Shown in pieces: positions 1 through 8,400 of a stretch of 64,000 nt of DNA. The DNA is from Pelobacter seleniigenes DSM 18267. GTDB taxonomy: Bacteria; Desulfobacterota; Desulfuromonadia; Desulfuromonadales; Geopsychrobacteraceae. The notes under the pieces are model-generated. The model searched no databases. It saw nothing but the letters and a program-made list of their open reading frames with translations, and had not been told where the DNA came from. Location of the stretch: the NCBI RefSeq assembly GCF_000711225.1, contig NZ_JOMG01000004.1, forward strand, positions 887,165-951,164. Direction: 5' to 3'. The translations under genes were made by a program, and so were the position numbers. The first letter of the stretch is position 1; every line of letters starts with the position of its first letter.

Positions 1-564
1 CAGTATCTCTATCAGGTCGGCAGATAGTTGACTGTCAAGATGTGCGGTGGGCTCATCCGCAATGATGATGTCCGGGTCATTGATCAGCGCCCGGGCAATG
101 GCCACCCGCTGTTGCTCTCCGCCGGATAACTGGCGGATTTTTGCCTGTTGCTTATTTTCCATATCCAGTTGTTTTAACAGTTCAAGGCCACGGTTTTTCA
201 TGGCGCTGATGGGGACCTGTTGCGGATAGAGAGGCATCAGAACGTTTTCCAGGACAGAAACATCGCGTAGCAGGTTGAATTGCTGAAAAATGAAACCGAA
301 GGTCTGTTGACGGGTCCGGGCCAGAAACCGTTCGGAGAGTTTGACCACATCCTTCTCGCCGATCCTGATCCGTCCCTCGGTCGGCCGTGACATACAGCCG
401 ATCAGACTCAGCAAGGTGGTTTTACCCGAACCGCTCGGACCCTTGAAGACGGCAACCTCTCCAGCTTCGATCTGCAGGGAAATATCGTCCAGGGCGCAAA
501 ATTCATCCGGCTTGTGCGCATTGTAGATTTTTTTGACATGTTCTATTCGGATCAAAGGTGGCAA
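1..564 (-). CDS. ABC transporter ATP-binding protein (LolD/MacB type), partial
   Basis: The reading frame enters from the left window edge, so the C-terminus is missing. Visible motifs are Walker A GPSGSGKT, the Q-loop region FIFQQFNLL, the ABC signature LSGGEQQR and Walker B IIIADEPTAHLD. The order and spacing fit the small LolD/MacB/FtsE-like ATPases that energise FtsX-fold permeases. A TTG start at 564 is chosen because an AGAGGA ribosome site lies just upstream and no early ATG exists. It lies 5 bases after the permease stop, so the two are almost certainly co-translated as one transporter. The cargo cannot be read from the sequence. The neighbouring nosL suggests copper or another metal centre (inference). 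Confidence 0.88.
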   Translation of the reverse strand, partial: MPPLIRIEHVKKIYNAHKPDEFCALDDISLQIEAGEVAVFKGPSGSGKTTLLSLIGCMSRPTEGRIRIGEKDVVKLSERFLARTRQQTFGFIFQQFNLLRDVSVLENVLMPLYPQQVPISAMKNRGLELLKQLDMENKQQAKIRQLSGGEQQRVAIARALINDPDIIIADEPTAHLDSQLSADLIEIL

Positions 565-569
565 ATCAA

Positions 570-1724
570 TTATCCTCTCATCGCAGCTTCAGGGTCGGTA
601 ATTGCGGCCTTCCAGGACGGGATAACCGTACTGACGACATAGGGTGGAACGGTCAGAAAGGCGATGACCAGAATCTGGTAAGGATCAATAAATGGGGCCA
701 GCCGAAAGGTCGGAAACAGGACCGACCAGCCCTTGATGACCGGGGTCAACAGGGTGGCGTTAAGAAAGAAAACATGGATATAGGCGGTCAGAAGCCCCAG
801 CAGCAGGGCGGTCAAGGAGACCGCTATCCCTTCCCAGAATTTGACCTCAAGAATATTGGAGGTTTCCCAGCCGATCGCTTTGAGTATGCCGATCTCCCTC
901 TTTTCCTCGGCGCTGATCCCGGTCGCTTTGTCCCAGGCGAGAATGCAGAAGGCAACCAGGGCGGCAACAAATACCGACAACATCATTCCGCTGCGCCAGT
1001 TGAATACGGCCGCATAGGTACGGAGAATCTCGCTACGGCTGATCGGCCGGGTGTCGGGAAGCTGGCGTTTGATCTTTTCCGCGATGGTGTTGATTTCGAC
1101 CGGATTTCTGACCGAGACCGCGATGTCTGTGGCCAGATCGGCCGGATAGTCAAAGAAGTCGATGAGGTCCTGCTTTTCCAGGATGACCAGATCGTTGGTT
1201 AATAAGGCTGATTCGGGCTTGAACACTCCGGTTACGGTAAAAGTCCGCCCGACATTGGCACTGTCGACCATGATCAGATCGTCCTCAAGTCCGATCCTGC
1301 GAACCTCAGCCACTCCGGCCCCGATGGAGCATTCGCCCGGATTTTGGGGCAGCCGGCCTTGCAGCATCGGCAACTTGGAGTGGCTCGGCAATACTTCCTG
1401 GAGGGTGTAGTTGGCATCGATCAGACCGTCATAATAGTAACCCCAAAGACGCGGCTGAACCTGGGCCACTCCGGGAATCCGCCGGATTGTTTCCCCGTAC
1501 TCCAGGGGGATGAGCTCATGACGCCCCCCGGAGAGCCGCTGGACCACCAGTTCAGGTGCATCGGCTAAAAGGTATTCAGCCTCCTTTTTCAAGGAGTGGG
1601 TTAAAAAAAGGATGGAAGCCAGGGTTGCAACGGTAAATGTGTAGACGATAATAATGGCCAGGTTCTTGAATTTTCTGCGAATCAGAGACGAAAGTGCATA
1701 TTCTAGAATTTTGAAGTGATGCAT
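570..1724 (-). CDS. FtsX/MacB-type ABC transporter permease
   Basis: This 384-residue inner-membrane protein has an N-terminal transmembrane helix (about residues 18-42), a large extracytoplasmic domain of about 200 residues, and three C-terminal helices (about 243-262, 292-315, 347-370). That is the MacB-PCD plus FtsX topology of type VII ABC systems. The short cytoplasmic motif EEKREIGILKAIGW before the third helix is the FtsX coupling signature. It precedes its ATPase by 5 bases and follows a small membrane protein and NosL. Such permeases usually perform mechanotransmission or lipoprotein-type export rather than classical import. The substrate is unknown. Confidence 0.85.
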   Translation of the reverse strand: MHHFKILEYALSSLIRRKFKNLAIIIVYTFTVATLASILFLTHSLKKEAEYLLADAPELVVQRLSGGRHELIPLEYGETIRRIPGVAQVQPRLWGYYYDGLIDANYTLQEVLPSHSKLPMLQGRLPQNPGECSIGAGVAEVRRIGLEDDLIMVDSANVGRTFTVTGVFKPESALLTNDLVILEKQDLIDFFDYPADLATDIAVSVRNPVEINTIAEKIKRQLPDTRPISRSEILRTYAAVFNWRSGMMLSVFVAALVAFCILAWDKATGISAEEKREIGILKAIGWETSNILEVKFWEGIAVSLTALLLGLLTAYIHVFFLNATLLTPVIKGWSVLFPTFRLAPFIDPYQILVIAFLTVPPYVVSTVIPSWKAAITDPEAAMRG

Positions 1725-1745
1725 GGGCCACCGTTGTCCGGAAAA

Positions 1746-2045
1746 TTATTGATTGCTCCTGCCAAAGCTGCTTGGGGCGATAATGGATCCGGCCGGAAAA
1801 TGCTCAAGGGCCGAAGGAAAATCCTGAAACGGCGTAAACCGATCAGCCTGGGACGGATGGCGGGTGTAGCGAGCCTCGGTCCAGATGGCCAGATCGGTCA
1901 GTTGTAAAGCACCTGCCGTTGTTCTTAATTGGGGCAGCTCTGTCGCCAGCAGATGGTCGGCTCTGATCTGTCCAAAAAAGAACAGCAGGCTCAGGACCAA
2001 CATTTCCAGGGCGGTCAGAGCAATGAAGACCCGGTGCTTGAGCAT
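1746..2045 (-). CDS. small single-pass membrane protein of the nosL/ABC operon
   Basis: Encodes 99 residues starting MLKHRVF. One hydrophobic helix (about residues 7-26) is followed by an extracytoplasmic tail with no cysteine or clear metal motif. The ATG at 2045 is preferred because the upstream in-frame extension would lie wholly inside nosL. The start is 4 bases from the nosL stop and the stop is 21 bases from the permease start, so it sits inside one tightly packed operon. I do not recognise a family. A structural or accessory role in the ABC complex is only inference from position. Confidence 0.7.
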   Translation of the reverse strand: MLKHRVFIALTALEMLVLSLLFFFGQIRADHLLATELPQLRTTAGALQLTDLAIWTEARYTRHPSQADRFTPFQDFPSALEHFPAGSIIAPSSFGRSNQ

Positions 2046-2049
2046 CGAG

Positions 2050-2517
2050 TTACTCGACTTCGGTTTCGATAAGATGGTGTTCTTTGTAGATGAGAACTTT
2101 TTTACCGCCATGATCACGCATGAACGATTTGACCTCTGCGCTGTTGCGCAGGGTGACGTACTCTTCACCCATGGGGCCGAGCACATCACTGCCACTGACA
2201 AAATAAACCTCGCTGGCAGGCAGCAGCACGACATTGTAATAATCGGTCACAAAAACCCCGGAAATGTCTGCCAGTTTGGCGCCGGGGTTATATTTATTCA
2301 GATCAGCCAGGTAGGTGAACATGTCCTTCGGACCGTCAAAATAGGCCTTGGTGTCGTCCTTGAACTGGACAACGGCAATCCAGTTCGGATATGGTGCCAC
2401 GAACATTCCGCAGACCGGACAGCGCTCTTTATCCGGCAATGGCGGAGTATCCGCCAACGCGGGCAGGGCAAGGAAGGTCAGGACCAACAGGATTGCTGTC
2501 ATTTTGCCAATGGCCAT
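2050..2517 (-). CDS. nosL: NosL-family copper-binding accessory protein
   Basis: Encodes 155 residues with an N-terminal signal peptide (cleavage likely after ...ALA, about residue 22) and a mature domain opening with the CPVCGM motif typical of NosL/MerB-fold proteins. In studied NosL proteins the Cys/Met set binds Cu(I) and delivers it for nitrous-oxide reductase maturation. Many NosL proteins are lipoproteins, but no lipobox cysteine is seen here, so this form is probably periplasmic or signal-anchored. No nosZ is in the window. The partners are an FtsX-type ABC transporter, suggesting a more general metal-handling role (inference). An AAGGTG ribosome site precedes the ATG. Confidence 0.85.
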   Translation of the reverse strand: MAIGKMTAILLVLTFLALPALADTPPLPDKERCPVCGMFVAPYPNWIAVVQFKDDTKAYFDGPKDMFTYLADLNKYNPGAKLADISGVFVTDYYNVVLLPASEVYFVSGSDVLGPMGEEYVTLRNSAEVKSFMRDHGGKKVLIYKEHHLIETEVE

Positions 2518-2928
2518 CGCAAGACACCTTTTTTAGATAGGGTTTGTGACAGATATGAGTATTTATATCTGATTGAATGATAGCCGTAAATGTAGCAGCA
2601 TTGCAACATCAGGTTTTAATCTTTTATCAAGAATTACGGGTTTTTCCAGACCTGCTGATCCGCTTGGGTGACGATGATAGCGGGGAAAGGCAGCCAGAAC
2701 CAGCTGCGCAGCGGTATTTGGAGAGACGTGTAGAATCCCCGGTGGAGAGTTGCTGGGTGAGAGCAGTCTGCAAATTATGGGGAAAATTCCACAAAATCTT
2801 GATTCTTGTCGGTAAAAAATGAGATTGTAGATAGTTTGTTGGAGTTAAACGAGGATACCACTCTGGCTTGTTGCCAGGGGGTCGAGTTTAACAGTTTGAA
2901 AGAGCAAATTTAATTCCGGATATTGAAT
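2518..2928. other. divergent intergenic region between nosL and ispH
   Basis: About 410 bases separate the divergent nosL and ispH starts. An open frame on the plus strand (2577-2822) has no ribosome site or recognisable protein features and I do not call it. The stretch 2640-2790 is purine-rich with several short inverted repeats and could be a transcribed leader. I could not match it to tRNA, 6S RNA, or T-box, glycine, TPP or c-di-GMP riboswitch motifs by eye. A hairpin immediately upstream of ispH is listed separately. Confidence 0.5.
2844..2892 (+). promoter_or_regulatory. hairpin in the ispH leader
   Basis: GTTAAAC at 2844-2850 pairs perfectly with GTTTAAC at 2886-2892. Inside, CTGGC at 2863-2867 pairs with GCCAG at 2873-2877. 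The structure ends 36 bases before the ispH ATG. It has no terminal T-run, so it is not a standard terminator. It may be a 5'-UTR element or a protein-binding dyad. Function is unknown. Confidence 0.4.
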
Positions 2929-3780
2929 ATGGAATCTGTGCGGGCGAAAAGCGCAGGCTTCTGCATGGGAGTCAGCCTGGCCTTACGCAAATTGGATGAA
3001 GTTATAAAAAAACATCCCGACTCAGGAAAGATCTACATTTTCGGTTCAATCATTCATAACCCTCAGGTGGTTGAAGATTATGCCGGAAAAGGGGTCGTTA
3101 CGGTTGAATCGGCTGAGGATATTCCGGACGGCTCGATCGTTGTGGTTCGGGCTCATGGGATTACCAAGCAGATCCGCCAGCGGCTGACCGAGCGGGGTAT
3201 TCATGTTGTCGATGCGACTTGCCCGAAAGTCAGGGAAGCCTGCCTGAGGATTGAAAAAAGCACCGCAGAAGGGCGGACTTTATTGTTGTTCGGTGAAGAA
3301 ACCCACCCCGAAGTCAAATGCCTGTTAAGTTATGCGGCTGGAACCTCTTTTGTGTTCGATAGCTTTGAACACTGCCGTCGCCAGCGGCTTGATCCTGCTC
3401 TGAAATATTGCCTTGCTGCACAAACAACGCAGGATAAAAGTACTTTCGACCAGATCAGCAAGCACTTGACCAATCACGAAAATCTGGACCTGATTGTCCT
3501 GCCGACGATTTGTGATGCCACTAAAAAACGTCAGGGAGAAGCCATTCGCCTGGCTGAAGAGGTCGACTTTTTTATTGTTGCCGGGGGGTACAACAGTAGC
3601 AATACTAAGCGTCTGGCCGAAGTGATCGCCGCCCACGGCACCAAGGTCATTCATGTTGAAACAGCTGCCGAATTGCCGCTTGACGAACTGCGCCAGTATC
3701 GCAAGATCGGGCTGACCGCCGGGGCTTCCACCCCAAGGAAGATTGTCGATGAAATCCAGGCGGTTCTGGAATCGCTTTAA
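2929..3780 (+). CDS. ispH: 4-hydroxy-3-methylbut-2-enyl diphosphate reductase (IspH/LytB)
   Basis: IspH catalyses the last step of the MEP isoprenoid pathway, reducing HMBPP to IPP and DMAPP with a [4Fe-4S] cluster. The three cluster cysteines are present: Cys12 in AGFCMGV, Cys98 in DATCP and Cys195 in TICDATKKRQ. The SS(N)TKRL and AGASTP motifs are also present. The length (283 residues from the ATG) is normal for the family. The ATG at 2929 is used; an in-frame TTG at 2923 is possible and neither has a strong ribosome site. Only 12 bases separate its stop from pfaD, so the lipid cluster may be co-transcribed with this housekeeping gene. Confidence 0.93.
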   Translation: MESVRAKSAGFCMGVSLALRKLDEVIKKHPDSGKIYIFGSIIHNPQVVEDYAGKGVVTVESAEDIPDGSIVVVRAHGITKQIRQRLTERGIHVVDATCPKVREACLRIEKSTAEGRTLLLFGEETHPEVKCLLSYAAGTSFVFDSFEHCRRQRLDPALKYCLAAQTTQDKSTFDQISKHLTNHENLDLIVLPTICDATKKRQGEAIRLAEEVDFFIVAGGYNSSNTKRLAEVIAAHGTKVIHVETAAELPLDELRQYRKIGLTAGASTPRKIVDEIQAVLESL

Positions 3781-3792
3781 ATTCATAGCACC

Positions 3793-5424
3793 ATGGAGTC
3801 TGTTTTGCCTGTCATAAATCAATCCGTTCCGGAAATCCTCCGTCCCGAGCTGTCCGGGAATGGGGTCTGTATCGAATCAACCGAGCTGAAAAAACAGTTA
3901 CAGCAGATTCAACGGCCGCTGTTTTTGGCACAGGACGGTGCCGGTGTCCGGCTTCGGGATGCTGCTGCCAGCGGACCGAACGGAGAGTTTTCCGGGATGG
4001 TCCTGCCGTGCCCCCTCGAATCCCTTGGCAGCCGCCGCTTCTGCAGCGATTTCAATATCAAGTACCCCTATGTCGGTGGCTCCATGGCCAAAGGGATCAG
4101 CTCGGTTGCGATGGTCCGTGAATTGGGGCGCCACGGCATGCTCGGTTTTTTCGGCGCCGCCGGGTTGTCTTTGCAGGATATCGAAAGGGCCATCGATCAG
4201 CTGGAGTCGGAGGGCAATGCTTTTTCCTACGGTTTCAACCTGATTCACAGCCCCAATGAGCCTGAACTGGAAAAGGCCGTGGTCGAACTTTATATCCGCC
4301 GCGGCATCCGCCTGATTGAAGCGTCCGCGTTTTTGTCCTTAACCTTGCCGGTCGTCCGTTTCCGAACCCATGGAATTTATCGGGACGCCCAGGGAAGGGT
4401 GGTTGCGCCCAACCGGGTCATCGCCAAGATATCCCGGGAAGAAGTGGCTGCGAGGTTTTTAGCTCCCCCACCGGAGAAAATGTTGCGCCAACTGGTTGCC
4501 GAAGGTCAGTTGACCGAAGAACAGGCCCTGCTGGCTGCTGAGATCCCGGTGGCGCAGGATATTACCGTTGAGGCTGATTCTGGCGGGCATACCGATAATC
4601 GCCCGGCACTGGCTTTGTTCCCAACCATTCTTGCTCAAAAAGAACAGGTTCAGCGTCAGCAAAACTATGCCTGCGAGTTGCGGGTCGGACTCGGCGGCGG
4701 CATCGCCACTCCGGCTTCGGCCGTTGCCGCATTTGCCATGGGCGCTGATTACCTGGTGACCGGGACTGTCAACCAGGCCTGTATTGAATCGGGCACCTGT
4801 GACGAAGTGAGGCAGATGCTCGCGGAAACCCGGCAGGCGGACATCACCATGGCTCCTTCCGGGGATATGTTTGAATTAGGGGTTAAAGTTCAGGTGGTTA
4901 AACGCGGGACCATGTTTGCCATCCGGGCTCACAAGTTGTATGAACTTTATCGCGCTTTCAGCAGCATTGAAGAATTGCCTGCCGATGAGCGGGACAAGCT
5001 GGAAAAAACCTTTTTCCGCACTTCGCTGGATGCGGTCTGGGAGCAGACCCGGCGTTATTTCTCCGGGCGTGATCCCCGCCAGGTTGAAAAAGCTGAAAAA
5101 GACCCGAAATATAAAATGGCCCTGGTTTTCCGCTGGTATCTGGGGCAGTCTCCCGTTTGGGCCAATAGCGGTGAGGCGAGTCGGAAAATCGACTATCAGA
5201 TCTGGTGCGGACCGGCCATGGGAGCCTTTAACGAGTGGGTCCGTGGTTCGTTTCTGGAACAGGTATCGGAACGCAAAGTTGCTGTCGTTGCCATGAACAT
5301 TCTGTTTGGTGCTGCCGTGTTGCAACGCGGCAATCAACTGAAACAGCAAGGGGGGACCCTCCCTTCAGCACTGAATCTGACAGCTCCGCTGACCATTGAT
5401 CAAATCAAGGAGTTCCTCAGTTGA
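3793..5424 (+). CDS. pfaD: PfaD-family trans-acting enoyl reductase
   Basis: Encodes 543 residues of the PfaD family, an FMN-dependent TIM-barrel (2-nitropropane-dioxygenase-like) protein. It supplies enoyl reduction in trans to iterative PUFA synthases. The flavin-phosphate region LRVGLGGGIATPASAVAAF and the following GADYLVTGT are clearly visible around residues 296-325. Typical PfaD features YPYVGGSMAKGISS (about residue 90) and ALAxFPTILAQKE (about residue 270) are intact. It is first in the cluster, as in myxobacterial pfa1-pfa2-pfa3 loci and unlike Shewanella, where pfaD is last. Its stop overlaps the pfaA start by 4 bases, indicating coupled translation. Confidence 0.93.
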   Translation: MESVLPVINQSVPEILRPELSGNGVCIESTELKKQLQQIQRPLFLAQDGAGVRLRDAAASGPNGEFSGMVLPCPLESLGSRRFCSDFNIKYPYVGGSMAKGISSVAMVRELGRHGMLGFFGAAGLSLQDIERAIDQLESEGNAFSYGFNLIHSPNEPELEKAVVELYIRRGIRLIEASAFLSLTLPVVRFRTHGIYRDAQGRVVAPNRVIAKISREEVAARFLAPPPEKMLRQLVAEGQLTEEQALLAAEIPVAQDITVEADSGGHTDNRPALALFPTILAQKEQVQRQQNYACELRVGLGGGIATPASAVAAFAMGADYLVTGTVNQACIESGTCDEVRQMLAETRQADITMAPSGDMFELGVKVQVVKRGTMFAIRAHKLYELYRAFSSIEELPADERDKLEKTFFRTSLDAVWEQTRRYFSGRDPRQVEKAEKDPKYKMALVFRWYLGQSPVWANSGEASRKIDYQIWCGPAMGAFNEWVRGSFLEQVSERKVAVVAMNILFGAAVLQRGNQLKQQGGTLPSALNLTAPLTIDQIKEFLS

Positions 5425-8400
5425 ATAATAACAATGAAGTTAAAGAACAGTCGCCGGCATCCGTCCCTCTGGCTATTGTCGGGATCGGTTGCATGTTTCC
5501 TCAGGCGGATAACGCCGGTGCCTTCTGGACCAATATCAGGAACGGCGCCGACGGCATCAGCGAAGTTCCGGAAACGCACTGGCGTCCTGAAGATTATTTT
5601 GATCAAGACCCTAAAGCGGCCGATAAAGTTTACTCCAAACTTGGCGGCTTTTTGTCGCCGGTAGAATTCAACCCGATGGATTACGGGATTTTGCCCAATT
5701 CCATCGAGGCCATCGATACCTCACAGCTGCTTGGACTGCTGACTGTTGAACAAGCCCTGGCCAATGCCGGTTATGCTGGTGATAAAGAGTTTGATCGGGA
5801 TCGGGTCAGTGTCATCCTCGGTGTGACCGGTGCCCTGGAACTGGTGATTCCGTTAGGGGCAAGGCTCGGCCACCCGCGTTGGCGGCAGGCTTTGGAAGAT
5901 GCCGGGGTAGATCAGGAATTGGCTGAAGATGTGGTCCGGCGGATATCCGATTCCTATGTCCCCTGGCAGGAGAATTCCTTTCCCGGTTTGCTCGGCAATG
6001 TCGTGGCCGGGCGGATCAGCAAGCATTTTAATTTCGGCGGCACCAACTGTGTTGTCGATGCGGCTTGCGGCAGCTCTTTAAGCGCTTTGAACCTGGCCGC
6101 TCTGGAACTGGCGGCCGGTCGCTCCGATATGGTCGTGACCGGCGGTATCGATACCTTCAACGATATTTTCATGTACTCCTGCTTCAGCAAAACCCCGGCC
6201 TTGTCGCCTTCGGGACATGCCAGACCGTATTCCGCCGACTCCGACGGGACCACTATCGGTGAAGGTCTCGGGGTGGTGGTGCTGAAACGGTTGAGCGATG
6301 CCGAACGGGACGGTGATCGAATCTATGCGGTGGTCAAAGGGATCGGTGCGTCCAGTGACGGGCGTGGCGGTGCCATTTACGAACCGACTGCCAGCGGTCA
6401 GACCAAGGCCCTGCGCCGGGCTTACGAGCAGGCCGGAATTGATCCGCGCAGCATTGAACTGATTGAAGGGCATGGGACCGGGACCCGGGTCGGTGACGCC
6501 ATCGAAGTGGCCGCCTTGCAGGAAGTTTTCGGTCCCGCGGAACAGCCCTGGTGCGCTCTCGGATCGGTCAAGTCGCAGATCGGCCATACCAAAGCCGCTG
6601 CTGGCTCGGCCGGGCTGATCAAAGCAGCCCTGGCCCTTTACCATAAGGTTCTGCCGCCAACAATCAAAGTTGACCAGCCCCATGAAAGCCTGTTGCAGGA
6701 GTCATCAGCCTTTTACCTGAACACCGAATGCCGCCCTTGGGTTGGCAACCCGAACCACCCGCGGCGGGCCGGAATCAGCGCCCTGGGCTTCGGTGGCAGC
6801 AATTTCCATTGTCTTCTTGAAGAATATCAGCCGGAAAAAGCCGTGGTCGATTGGTTGGGTGATGTCCAGCCGGTGCCCTTTTCAGCGTCAACCATCGAGC
6901 AACTGAAACAGGCGGTCAACGATTTCCCGGTTGCGGCCGACTGGCGCGCCATCCGCGCTGCCGCCGCCGCCCAGCGGCAAAGCTTTGACAGCGCTGCTGA
7001 ATACCGTCTGGTAGCGGTTCTGGATCGCCGCCAGGCTGATCCGGTCGGGCCGTTAAAGACCTGCCTCACCCAGTTGGCTAAACATGCGGAGCAAAGCGTC
7101 TGGGAAACACCTGACGGCGCTTATTTTGCCAGCGGCCCGGCTGGTGGCAAAGTGGCCCTGCTGTTTCCAGGACAGGGAGCCCAGTATCCCGGCATGCTTG
7201 CCGATCTGGCCGTGCAGTTCCCGGAGTTTTTTGTTGTTCTGGAGCAGGCCGATCGTTCCTTTTCCGCTGCCAATGGACAGAGCAGCGGTGCCCTGGCCGG
7301 AAAACTGTACCCACGGCCGCAATTTGATCAGGCGGGCAGGGACGCCAGTTTTGCCGCACTGCAGGCCACCGACCTGGCCCAGCCCGCGCTGGGAGCGGTC
7401 AGTCTGGGAGCGATGCGGGTTTTGAATGGTTTCGGCCTGCAGGGGGATGCTTTTGCCGGACACAGTTACGGTGAACTCGCGGCGCTTTGTTGCGCCGGTG
7501 CTCTGGCGGAACCGGATCTCTATCGTCTGTCCAAATTAAGGGGCGAACTGATGGCCGCCGGTGGCGGGGACCGGGGGACAATGCTGGCGGTATCCGCCCC
7601 CTTGGCGGAGATTGCCGATTTTATCAGCACGGCTGGTCTCGATCTGGTTTTGGCGAATCGCAATACGCCCACTCAAGGGGTTCTTTCCGGGGCGACCAGC
7701 GAGATTGAGAAAGCCGCTCGGTTACTCGAACAGCAGGGGATTGCCCACAAGCGTCTCTCTGTGGCTGCGGCATTTCACAGCGCGCTGGTTGCGGAAGCCG
7801 CCCAACCGTTTGCTGCTGAACTGGCTCAGGTTGACTTTCAGCCGGCCCGCGGCCAAGTGTATTCAAATACTACCGGCCAGGCTTATCCGCAAGAGACTCA
7901 AGCCATGGCGGAACTGCTCTCCAGACAGTTGGCCAGCCCCGTCGATTTTGTCGCGGAAGTCGCCAGTCTCTATCGGGATGGCGCACGCATTTTTGTTGAA
8001 GTGGGTCCTGGTGCACGCCTGGTCGGGATGGTCAAAGCGATCCTCGCTGAGCAGCCATATGCGGCGGTTGCCCTTGATTCTTCCAACGGTAAACGTTCCA
8101 CGATTCACGATCTGGCCCGACTGCTGGCCCGGCTGGCCTCCCTTGGCGTCAGCCTTGATCTGAGTCGTTGGGACCAGGGTTACGGTGCAACTGTTGGAAC
8201 CAAGCGGAAGAAAGCCGGTCTGACCTTGACCCTGAGCGGCGCCAATCATTTTAAAAAGCCGGCCAAGCGGCCGCCGTTGGCTCGCCTTCAGCCGCAGCCA
8301 ACAGAACCTGTTGCAGCACCCGCTTCACAGTCGTCTGCAGCAGCCGCGCCAGTAGCAATCGGTGCGGCGGGAGTCTCTCCCGCGGCGCCGTCACGGCCGA

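Noticed and set aside
558..1202. 214-residue open frame on the plus strand
   Set aside because: It is antisense to the FtsX-like permease, has no ribosome site or domain, and a low-complexity Gly/Asp/Arg/Gln composition typical of a reverse-strand shadow.
2577..2822. 81-residue open frame upstream of ispH
   Set aside because: No ribosome site, no family features, and it overlaps a region rich in short inverted repeats.
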